Positions 55,888 to 64,000 of a stretch of DNA of 64,000 nt are shown here, in pieces. Below the pieces are notes generated by a model, which saw only the letters and a list, made by a program, of their open reading frames with translations, did not search any database and was not told the DNA's origin. Position 1 is the stretch's first letter. Every line of letters starts with the position of its first letter. This DNA comes from Branchiostoma floridae (Eukaryota > Chordata > Leptocardii > Amphioxiformes > Branchiostomatidae), in NCBI RefSeq assembly GCF_000003815.2, contig NC_049984.1:21453825-21517824 (forward strand), read 5' to 3'. Both the position numbers and the translations under genes were made by a program.

Positions 55888-56093
55888 TGTTATGAACCCA
55901 CCTATAATTAAGTATTAGAAACCCCCCTATACATAAGTGTGGTAGTCCAGGAGGAGCCTGAGTGTGGAAAAATGCCACATCACGATTCTATGTGTTGGAT
56001 TCCAAAGAGGAGACAATAAAGTTAGAAGCTCTGCAGTTCTGAAGTCTAGCCTCTCATTACCTGCGTCAAGTACCTTTATCTCGAGTCACAACA
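55888..56093 (+). mobile_element. 3' LTR of the gypsy remnant
   Basis: A purine-rich tract (GGTAAGGGGAGGAA) immediately precedes TGTTATGA, and the segment ends TCACAACA, an imperfect inverted terminus with TG...CA. Inside is CAATAAAG (56016), a polyadenylation signal. Length is 206 bp, short for an LTR. No 5' LTR was seen, and no target duplication can be tested. Confidence 0.65.
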
Positions 56094-56593
56094 ATCATCT
56101 ATGTTTACTTAGTTTACTTTTAGATATAAATATATTTTAATGAGTTCATTCTGCTTTGTTCCTTAAGCCATGGTCACATACAATGTAGCATGTGCCTACA
56201 AATTAGTAAAATGTACAATAGCTTTCCCCTTAATCAAATTGATTAAAAAACGATTAACAACTGATGCCAGAGACAGGCTAGAGCTGACTAATGGATCTGT
56301 TCCAGCAAGGAAATCTCCATCTTCTTTATACACATGTATTATACACATATATTATAACATGTGTCTGAAACATACAAACAGCTATGCTTCTGAACTAACC
56401 AACCAATCACAGAGAAACCTCTGTTAATCCCCGACTTTGTTGATTCGTACACTCAGCCCGAGAGTGATCATGAGATAGCGAGAGATGGGCAGACGGCCAT
56501 CATTTTGCGTACAAGTAAGTCGAAGCCGTACCTTTTGTAAATAAGATGTACAAATAATTAGGGTGAATAGAAAAACCAAGCACCATATTTGCA
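56094..56593. other. No recognisable gene
   Basis: AT-rich; a short plus ORF at 56170-56427 has no motif. Confidence 0.35.
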
Positions 56594-57180
56594 GTGCAAT
56601 CATCCCCCATTATCAACTTCCCTATACTGTATTTCTTATTTGCTGCTGCAACGTTACTCCGATGCGAACAAGACTTGAACTCTTTCGCAGGAATGTGTAG
56701 AGATGTAGGGGCCCCTCTGGCAGATGGGAAGACATTTTCCCCTAGCACGATCATGACCTTCCTGGGAATAGAGTTAGACACGGTCCGTATGGAGGTGAGA
56801 TTGCCCTCGGACAAGTTGTATAAATGTCGCCAGGCTCTTGCTTCATTCCTGCACCCCCGTAGTGCCTCTCCCAAACAAATTCAGTCCCTGATTGGGCTAC
56901 TCAACCACGTGTGCCAGGTTATCCGCCCTAAACGAGCCTTTTTGAGGCGCTTAATTGATCTTACCAAATATCACAACGCTCTGGGGTCAAAGACATTGCA
57001 ATTTCCTCTCAAGTCTGCTAAGACTTGCGTATGTGGCTGGCTTTCCTACAAGACTTCAATGGCCGATCCTTTTTAACAGACACAACATAAGGTTCTCATC
57101 AATATCGTGGACAAAGATGGGCCTCCCCCACAGTGAGGAATTGCGTCTGAAAGTAATTTGCAGTAAATTTGACAAATGAC
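56594..57180 (+). pseudogene. DIRS-like retrotransposon RT/RNase H fragment
   Basis: The frame reads GAPLADGKTFSPSTIMTFLG then IELDTVRMEVRLPSDKLYKC, PKQIQSLIGLLNHVCQVIRP and KRAFLRRLIDLTK. 'KT--PS--M-FLGIELDT--MEVRLP-DKL' and 'LIGLLN-AC-VV-PGRAFLRRLIDL' are typical of the RT-to-RNase H linker of DIRS/Ngaro elements. In the shifted frame, SAKTCVCGW... corresponds to LDLRMWLAFLQDFNG, the start of RNase H (about 57010-57070). The frameshift and truncation leave neither a complete RT nor the tyrosine recombinase. Confidence 0.75.
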
Positions 57181-57189
57181 GACATAGCA

Positions 57190-57634
57190 AGGGGTCCTTT
57201 TGGCAGATGAAAAGACATTTTCCCCTAGCACGATCATGACCTTCCTGGGAATAGAGTTAGACACGGTCCGTATGGAGGCGAGATTGCCCTCGGACAAGTT
57301 GTATAAATATCGCCAGGTTATTGCTTCATTCCTGCACCTCCGGGGTCAAAGACATTGCAATTTCCTCTCAAGTTCGCTTAGACTTGCGTATGTGGCTGGC
57401 TTTCCTACAAGACTTCAATGGCCGATCCTTTTTAACAGCCACAACATAAGGTTCTCATCAATATCGTGGACAAAGATGGGCCTCCCCAACAGTGAGGAAT
57501 TGCGTCTGAAAGTAATTTGCAGTAAATTTGACAAAGGACGACATAGCCACTTAAAAAGAAGAAACCCAGGAGCAAAGCGTGCAAAGCCATCTGCTAAAAG
57601 GAGGTCAGACACAAACAATGAGGATGAACTGTAG
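57190..57634 (+). pseudogene. Partial tandem duplicate of the DIRS-like fragment
   Basis: Repeats 56719-57180 with few base changes (DEKTFSPSTIMTFLGIELDT; VRMEARLPSDKLYKYRQVIA). About 120 bp is deleted at about 57342, where the RT linker block (QSLIGLLN...) should be. The frame then runs into a basic tail, HSHLKRRNPGAKRAKPSAKR, and stops at 57634. That tail is absent from the first copy. Confidence 0.8.
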
Positions 57635-58030
57635 ATGAAGATGCGCAAAACACGCGTACGTTGCGATGGGCCTCAGAATTGTAATTCCGGAAACGCAAGA
57701 CCTCGCACAGCCACGGCAAGTTCCAGTCCTTCAAGTCCAACATCCACTCAACCCAACCGCGATACCAACAGAGCACGGAGATCTGGATACGTTATGGATC
57801 TGAGACCTGCCATTCCGGAGACTCAGTCCGAATGAATTATATACTGTAAGTTCTAATGATATTGTTTTATCATTTTGTGTATTCGTGTAAAAAGGTGACG
57901 GGAAGTCAGCAGTTTTACCTTGCTGTTCAACAGTTACTTAATATTATACATGAATGATTCGATGTACTCATTTAGTTCATTCACTCACAGTAAACAACAT
58001 TTGAAAAGCAACTCATCTCAATAGTAAAGA
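57635..58030. other. Short unassigned ORF
   Basis: The plus frame 57635-57835 is Ser/Pro/Arg-rich (SSPSSPTSTQPNRDTNRARR) with no known motif. The rest is AT-rich. Confidence 0.3.
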
Positions 58031-58308
58031 ACACAACAGTAGACGGTGCAGCTCGCCCGAAGCACTTCAATGATCTGCTCCAGTCCTACAGGAAGGAAAT
58101 CCTGCTTGAAATTACTGAACAGTTATTTTATGGAAGGATGCAACAATTCTGGTCTTAAGGATGTGATGAGGAAAGGGCCACCAGGGTACCCGGAGCACCA
58201 CAATGCCAGAGTGATTGACCAGCTGATGCAGCGGGTTAATGTGAACAGGCCTGCACTAACCAGAGGGGAACGCCCATGCCTGGTGAAAGCCTTAGCAGTA
58301 AGTCATAA
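58031..58308 (+). CDS. Putative exon of unknown gene, frameshifted
   Basis: One frame gives ARPKHFNDLLQSYRKEILLE and ITEQLFYGRMQQF; the neighbouring frame continues SGLKDVMRKGPPGYPEHHNA and VIDQLMQRVNVNRPALTRGE to a consensus donor (TTAGCA|GTAAGT) at 58308. Both parts are coding-like, so a one-base shift near 58130 is likely. The family is unknown; it probably belongs with the next exon. Confidence 0.35.
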
Positions 58309-58339
58309 CCCAATAGAGTAGGGGAATGGTCCAGAAGAA

Positions 58340-58555
58340 GTAAAAGAAAAGATGGAAGCCATGAGAAGTGAGCAGAAGCTTAATGCCTTGAAGTGCCAGC
58401 TACAATTTCACAAGAAGGTACTAGGGTCGCAGGGAAAGTCTGGGAAGAAGCACACATTCAGCTGTTCAGAAAAGGTTGAATATCTTAAGGAGGTCTTCAA
58501 GAACAACATGTCAACAACATGTTTTGAGAGTGGCTCTGAGTCTGAGGAGGGCTAA
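58340..58555 (+). CDS. Putative terminal exon, transposon-protein-like C-terminal motif
   Basis: The frame EKMEAMRSEQKLNALKCQLQ, FHKKVLGSQGKSGKKHTFSC and EKVEYLKEVFKNNM ends in an acidic FESGSESEEG before the stop. 'xALKxQLxFxKxVL...' followed by a short helix is a C-terminal motif I know from multicopy, probably transposon-encoded proteins of invertebrates and fish. Function unknown. No good acceptor was identified. Confidence 0.35.
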   Translation, partial: VKEKMEAMRSEQKLNALKCQLQFHKKVLGSQGKSGKKHTFSCSEKVEYLKEVFKNNMSTTCFESGSESEEG

Positions 58556-59777
58556 TGTGAAGCTAAAGTAAAGGAACCGGACATGTTCGGGCCAAACTGC
58601 AAGAAGAGAGGGAGAAAAGGGAAATAAGGAAACAAACTGTCACTGCCCGAGTATGTGGAAGACCCCAGCAAACTAGTACTAGTAGGATGTAAGGTCAAAC
58701 ACAAGTTTGATGCTGAAACTCCTCATTATCACAACCCCTTTTTATGATGTTTATTATAAGCTTTTAGAAGTAGATTAGCTGTATATCACATGTTTCGTCC
58801 CCCAAAAGCAGAATTTCCCTTACCTTTCCTGGGGTCCCATACTATAGCATATGCAAAACATTTCTATATTGTTGTAACATGTCTTTTTGTGTAACATTGT
58901 GTACCCATGTTGATAAAAGCAGGATCACATCTTTTCTATATGCTAGACAGTAGACATATATTTTCTCTATATATACACTTCTCATGTCAACAATGCTACT
59001 ACATTTATCACCACTCAAGTCAATAATGCTACTTCTTATGCCACAGTATATGCAAGACAAATTGTAATTTTGAAACATAATTATAAGTTATTTAGTTATT
59101 TAGTTATGTAAAATTGTGGAAAGTACCCACGTTGATATGCAAAAGCTTCATCACAACTTTTCTTTATGCTGGACATATATTCCCTTAGGTACTATGGTGC
59201 TATAATGCATATTACGATTAGCCTTTACATATATTAAAAAAAAGTTTTTTTACAAATGTGAAACAAAGGACCAAGAAAAAGGTCTCAATCAACTGGTGGG
59301 GTACCAGGAAGTGTGGGAGAAGATAATACGACTGGCTGTGCCATGTCAACAAAAGAACACTGAATCAGCAAGCTCGGCAATGGGACGATGCACGACTCGA
59401 CAGAATGTTGAACCCCATTGCCACCGCAATAGGTAAAGGATTTGTTCAATATGTCGACCGAAATGTTCACGAAATAATACCTATCGCCTTATTAAAGAAG
59501 ATAGACTTTTTTCGGCAGCGGAGACGCAGATGAGATGTACTGTCGTTGTGGCTTATTGAATAGCTATCTAGCTTCCAGAACGGAAAACTAGCTTAAGAGT
59601 ACGTCTACCTTCAAGGCGTACACGCCTTTATAGACAAGCACGGTGTATGCTTTACTGTATTAAGAGAAAGGTCTATTACAAAAGTAGGAAAGCCTTTCTG
59701 GCAGGTCGCCCGTCAGCCTCTGAGAGGATTAGACCTCTATAATAGGATTATATTCTACAGATACGATTCTTTATTAA
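58556..59777. other. No recognisable gene
   Basis: AT-rich with imperfectly repeated phrases (for example 'gcaaaacatttctat' and 'gcaagacaaattg', and 'catgttgataaaagc' / 'cacgttgatatgcaa' at 58908 and 59130), suggesting an old local duplication. Confidence 0.35.
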
Positions 59778-60683
59778 TTGGAACAGACCCTCGGCAAGGT
59801 GGTGGCCATGGATGCTGTCTCCCATCCAGTCGTCGGCTCCGATGACGATCGTGCCAAGCGGAAGGCTGCTTCTTTCCCGCATGGGGCGCGAATCAGCTGC
59901 GTCCGACATCTTCGCAATAACGTAGCTGATTATCTACGCGATACCGTAGGCATAGATGCCGAACAGCGGAAAGAAATCCTGGAGCCCCTTTTTGGTCAAG
60001 ATGGGGTAACGTCTGCTGAAAACGAAACGGTGTTCGAGAGCCTCATGTATGAGGCAAGACAACAAGCCAATAAGTTTGCTGTATATAGCGATTATTTCGA
60101 GGGACGGTTGGAGCCCATGTTCCAGGAGAACTTTGCAACATCACAGCTCCCCGGCTTCCAACAACGACTCAAGAAATGGACAAACAACAACTGTGAACGC
60201 CTCAACCACATCTTGAAGCAGGCAATCCACTGGCAGCCCCAGGCTCTGGGAAACTTGATCGACAAGCTCCGCGAAGTTGTATGCGGCCAGTATATTGAGC
60301 TGGAAAGGAGTCTGTTTGGAGTGGGTGACTACCAGTTCTGCTCAAAGTTTCGTCAGTTCCGCGTGCATGATGTAGTGTGGATGCGCATGACAAACGAACA
60401 ACGTGAGAAGCACCTTAGTCGCTTCATGCTGTACAAAGCACGTCCAGGGAGGAGGACAACCTGGTGGCGAGAAGCAAGGCTGCGATGTCCTCCTGGTTGT
60501 AGCGGGCGCCTGAACAGGCAGGTGGTGGCATCCTCGAGGAGCAGCCAATCCCCGACTTGGAAGACAACATTCCCGGCGACCTTGAGTAAGATCATAGATT
60601 TCATAGTTGTAGATCCCCGTAGTGACAGTTTCTGTTCTTGTAGCTCCATTATTATGCAGGTCTACTCATACGCAGTTCTGTAG
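59778..60683 (+). pseudogene. MULE-like transposase, C-terminal half
   Basis: The 301-codon frame starts inside the transposase core: AMDAVSHPVVGSDDDRAKRK, a D-containing strand of the 'VVGSDDxxAL' type. It continues FPHGARISCVRHLRNNVADY, GIDAEQRKEILEPLFGQDGV, FEGRLEPMFQENFATSQLPG, RLKKWTNNNCERLNHILKQA and KLREVVCGQYIELERSLFGV. The order (cis-located Asp, conserved C..H, WxxNxCExxN helix with the last catalytic Glu region, then a helical tail) fits MULE-like nucleases. The N-terminal half (the D-x-TF strand) is not upstream, but a related fragment lies at 17881-18414. After about 60450 the frame shifts into low-quality sequence. A 3' exon probably follows at about 61176-61271. Confidence 0.65.
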
Positions 60684-61175
60684 CTAGCTGTACGGCAAAG
60701 TAGGATGTTCGAACACTGTATCCTGTATTGTTCATAATGTTGAGTTTAGTTTACACTGCAATGTCTTAGAGAACTGCGCCAATTCCATATCTTTGAGGAC
60801 AAGAAGTCCTCATTCAGCCATAATTATTCTTGATATACAATCATTGTCATAGCAAGGTCATCAGAAATCTTCTTTCGAGGTTCATATTATCGCTTGTGCA
60901 GTGCATGAGACTCCCCGTGGAGTTGACCTACATACGGTCTGTCATACCTCTTGCTCAGGGAAAGAGGATCAGAGAAAATATAAACTTTATGTTGGGCCAG
61001 AAAACTATAATATATATTGGTTATTTCATATTTATTTGCTAGAAAAGATCTTAAACTATATGTCTATATTTCATTCTAAAGTCTAGTTTCCTATTTTCTA
61101 CCAGTTTCTGTAAGGGCATAGCGGGGCTTTTCAATACTGTTTCAATTAAAATCCCGCACCTTGTTTTCTTTTTCC
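60684..61175. other. Intron-like spacer
   Basis: Sequence between a donor-like CTTGA|GTAAGA (60587) and an acceptor-like TTTCTTTTTCCATAG (61175). No other feature. Confidence 0.35.
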
Positions 61176-61271
61176 ATAGTGGCGTTGGGTTAGAAGACGA
61201 CATTGACGAGAACATTGTAGTTGATCAGAATGTAGTAACTCAGGATGGGGGATGTATAGAACTTGGTTGAA
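61176..61271 (+). CDS. Putative acidic 3' exon of the MULE-like gene
   Basis: After the acceptor, the frame GVGLEDDIDENIVVDQNVVT and QDGGCIELG runs to a stop. In style it continues the acidic EQPIPDLEDNIPGDL end (about 60540-60587) of the upstream exon. Short, so uncertain. Confidence 0.35.
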
Positions 61272-61660
61272 ATGGCCTTTGTGATGGTTCCAGGACCCTA
61301 CAACTGTGGCCCTCAGAGTGGTCAGCATGGCTAGCGTGCTTCGAAACAAAGTTCATGCTAGACATATTGTCATCGGGAACCTCTACCCAGAGTGTTTAAT
61401 CCACCAAATATTCCCTACAACGAATCACTTAAGAACTACCTAAAAGCCCCCAAATCCGAAGTGGACAGGACACCAAACGTCAACCTGGTCCCACGATTGA
61501 ATTGTCCGCAGCAATTTGTCATTTAGTGATCAATAGTTTTCAATCCCAAATACCAGTTATATGATGGATATTTATATTTCAGCCATACCATAGGTATGGT
61601 GAAATATATTGTATTCGTAATGTTTCTTTCTCCCGTCAAATCTTCAGAACACGGTATCTC
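61272..61660. other. No recognisable gene
   Basis: Contains a small palindrome TTTCAGCCATACCATAGGTATGGTGAAAT at about 61579-61607. Nothing else recognised. Confidence 0.35.
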
Positions 61661-62340
61661 CGTTGTTCCTCAACCGAATGACTTGAAATTTGGCACAAGG
61701 GTAGAGTGGGCCAATACCCTCGGGCGTTTTTTTCATTTTTTTTCATATCTGTCTCTTAAATGATTTTATTAAGGTTTTTTGGTCATCTTAAGACCAAAAC
61801 TGTATATTTGGGCCCCCTGTACCCTGGTATTATAACCGAATGAGCTGAAATTTGGCACAGATGTGCCTTGATAAGTCCCCCATATAGATTCAATATCAGT
61901 TTTGGTGTACAGTACAACAAAATGCTTATTTTTGCGATTTTTTGACCAATTTTTGACCAAAAAAGGACACTTTTGGCCCCTGTACCCTGGTATTACAACC
62001 AAATGAGCTGAAATTTGACAGAGATGTGCCTTGATAATGCCCCCATATAAATTCAATAACACTTTTGGTGTACAGTACAACAAAATGCTTATTTTTGACC
62101 AATTTTTGACCAAAAAAGGACACTTTTGGCTCCTGTACCTTGGTATTGCAACCGAATGAGCTGAAATTTGACACAGATGTGCCTTGATAATCCCTTCATA
62201 TAAATTCAATAACACGTTTGGTGTACAGTGCAACAAAATGCTTATTTTTGCGATTTTTGGCCAATTTTTGACCAAAAAAGGACACTTTTGGCTCCTGTAC
62301 CCTGGTATTACAATTAAATGACCTGAAATTTGGTATAGAT
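61661..62340. repeat. Second array of the ~160-bp repeat
   Basis: Unit starts (GTACCCTGG or GTACCTTGG) lie at 61819, 61982, 62135 and 62297, spacings of 163, 153 and 162 bp. Each carries 'ACAACC-AATGA-CTGAAATTTG', 'GCCTTGATAA' and 'AACAAAATGCTTATTTTTG'. The order and spacing match the array at 23252-23730. Minus-strand frames stay open across units and produce a 254-codon ORF (61769-62533), best seen as a repeat by-product. Confidence 0.88.
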
Positions 62341-63650
62341 AGGCATTAGATACTTGGTAACAAGATTCAAGTAAAATTTTTGACATAAACAACTTTAAAA
62401 TGATTAATTTTGGCACTTTTCTGAGGGGAAATTTGTTTTCTTTTGGCCTCCTGACGTGACCTTCCGTGACCCCGCACAGAGCCACACCTGTGCGCGTCAG
62501 CCGGAGAGTTAATTGAATCAAAGACCTAGCCAATCAGCGAAGAGGAGGCCAAAGGCTAATTAATATTCATAAGCGGGGCCTCATGATCCCGTATATAGCA
62601 GTGTTCCTGCCAGGGGGAGCAAAGCCCGCCTAAGGCTCTCGCATTTTAGACTATTCAGAAGGCTTTATATTGTATCAGTTCTTAGGGGCATATCTATGAT
62701 AATCGCAGCAGTCACTTAACTTCTCTTCAGGAGTTTAGCGTAACACTGTTTCAGGTCAAACCGTCAAAGGCAACTAAAAACAAACTTTAACGTTACTGAG
62801 TTCAACAGTACTTATAACTTGTTATCCGAAGTTGAAACGCTAGCGATGGTATTTTCGCTGCGCTGTTAGCTCCGTGCGACTGTTGTTGACGGTCTTATAA
62901 CGGTATATTTTGCACCCCTGTACCCTGGTATGAGTAACATTTGGTATAGATAGGCATAATATAGTTGGTAAAATGATCCAAGTAAAATTTTTGGCATAAA
63001 GTACTGTAAAAGGCTTAATTACAGCACTTTTTTTAGGGGAAATTGGTTTTCTTTCGTTCTCCATGCCGTGACCTTTCGGACGTTCACCCCACAGAGCCGA
63101 CATCTGCACCTGCGTCTAGCCGGCAGGAAGAGTTAATTCAATTAATGGTTCAGCCAATCAGCGAAGAGGAAAGCGAAGGCTAATTAATATTCATAAGCGG
63201 GACCACACAATACGTTAACTTGAAGACTCAGGCCGTACAGACTTCTCGCCAGGATTTTTTCAAAGCGTCGGACAGGGGTCCGGGGGCCGCCGAATGTCCC
63301 TGGCGGGGTCCAGGGGCAGGGCCACTGTGGGGGGGACCCAGGTGGGCGAAGCCCCCCCGGAAGCTCTTTCATTTTAGGCTATTGAGAAGGCTTCTTTTAT
63401 CAGTTTTTTTAGGGCCATATCTACGATAATCGTAGCAGTCACTTATTTCTCTTCAGCAGTTTGACTTTAAAATATTTCGGGTCAAAGCTTCAAAGACAAC
63501 TAAAACCTCATAAACAACAAACTTTACTTAGCTCAACAGTATACAAAAATATTGTACGGGTTGCCATCCTTAGTTGAAGCGCTTATTTATAGCGCTAGTA
63601 TCTTCGCTGCGCCGTTAGCCGCCGTGCGACTTTTGTTGACGGTCTGATAT
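62332..63650. repeat. Tandem direct duplication (~611-bp offset) with CCAAT and TATA-like motifs
   Basis: GGTATAGATAGGCAT occurs at 62332 and 62943. Order is conserved in both copies: a GTGACCTT-containing segment, a CAGAGCCG/CAGAGCCA segment, CAGCCAATCAGCGAAGAGGA or TAGCCAATCAGCGAAGAGGA, GGCTAATTAATATTCATAAG, ATTTTAG-CTATT-AGAAGGC, TAATCG-AGCAGTCACTTA and CCGTGCGACT-TTGTTGACGG. Copy 1 has GTATATAG about 70 bp after the CCAAT box; copy 2 has a GC-rich insert (about 63270-63355) nearby instead. No ORF spans either copy. This looks like a promoter-bearing repeat, possibly the end of a larger element whose body includes the ~160-bp units. Confidence 0.8.
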
Positions 63651-64000
63651 CCCTACGTCGCCGCCTCGCTGATATTCCCACGGACATGTTTCAAAAAAAA
63701 TACCCAGCAAAAAACGCTGTTCTGCGTCAAATTCTATTCTATAAAACTCAGTGTTACAGTCTAAATATTTTGTAGAAGCACCGCTGTAGGAAAGAAGGTC
63801 CAAGCAATGTAAAACATCACGTAGCATGAAGTTCGCTGTCAACTGGCACACAGCACATGACTGTTTGAAACTCTAAGTCTAATCAACAGCCGTGTTTGAT
63901 TGATAGCCGGCGGTCCTATGATGAATTCGGCGAAAGGTGCGTTAGTTAGAAAATCTGCGTTTAGTTTTGATACGTAATTATAAGTTAGACAGTGGCGAGA
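63651..64000. other. No recognisable gene
   Basis: Minus ORF 63615-63851 has no motif; the window ends here. Confidence 0.35.

Noticed and set aside
62455-62475. DR4 nuclear-receptor element as a stand-alone feature
   Set aside because: Two half-sites in one repeat copy are expected by chance; not retained in the sister copy, so noted only within the promoter finding.
61769-62533. A 254-codon minus-strand ORF with internal peptide repeats
   Set aside because: It follows the ~160-bp DNA repeat; frames stay open because the units lack stops, unit lengths are not consistently multiples of three, and the same repeats at 23 kb give only short ORFs.

Overview
The window looks like draft-assembly genomic DNA from an invertebrate animal. 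It has spliced exons, non-LTR and LTR retrotransposons, tyrosine-recombinase (DIRS-like) retroelement remnants, and DNA-transposon relics of the mariner, Harbinger, P-element, CACTA/EnSpm and MULE-like types. This mixture fits an amphioxus (Branchiostoma) best; that is an inference from repeat content and is not proven. There are two N gaps (1675-1774 and 21331-22201) and a single N at 52499. I see no rRNA, no confident tRNA and no CRISPR. No complete gene of known cellular function is recognisable; almost everything I can name is mobile-element derived, mostly broken.

Left third (1-22.6 kb): a minus-strand gag-like zinc-knuckle fragment; a minus-strand non-LTR reverse transcriptase (RT) fragment abutting a 36-bp minisatellite; a LINE ORF1 fragment; a 629-bp solo LTR (7704-8332) with a 4-bp target duplication; two diverged copies of DUF4218 (EnSpm/TNP2-type) transposase exons (9.6-10.9 and 14.7-15.6 kb); a frameshifted Harbinger transposase (12.7-13.2 kb); P-element-like and MULE-like transposase fragments (17.5-18.4 kb); and a long RTE-type LINE (18.7-22.64 kb).

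Middle (22.6-41 kb): a 6.3-kb palindromic composite (22640-28962) built from a ~160-bp repeat, with near-identical inverted arms. A 3276-bp CACTA-like non-autonomous element (24496-27771; 15-bp terminal inverted repeats, TA target duplication, subterminal tandem repeats) has landed inside it. Next come unassigned minus-strand exons (29.4-31.1 kb), a nearly complete Tx1/L1-type LINE (31.4-35.7 kb) that splits an older palindromic element and carries a 14-bp target duplication, and putative minus-strand spliced genes of unknown function (37.2-37.8 and 39.1-40.9 kb).

Right part (41-64 kb): a degraded multi-copy-type transposon-like gene (41.4-45.0 kb); LINE 3' ends; plus-strand exon candidates at 46.6-52 kb with good splice sites and several in-frame minisatellites; a 582-bp internally deleted mariner (51203-51784); a Ty3/gypsy RNase H next to an LTR without integrase; DIRS-like RT/RNase H with a partial tandem duplication; the C-terminal half of a MULE-like transposase with a second exon; another array of the ~160-bp repeat; and a ~611-bp tandem duplication at the right end carrying CCAAT- and TATA-like motifs.

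The elements do not form one pathway. They record layered, nested insertion, with several families present both as protein relics and as possible non-autonomous derivatives.
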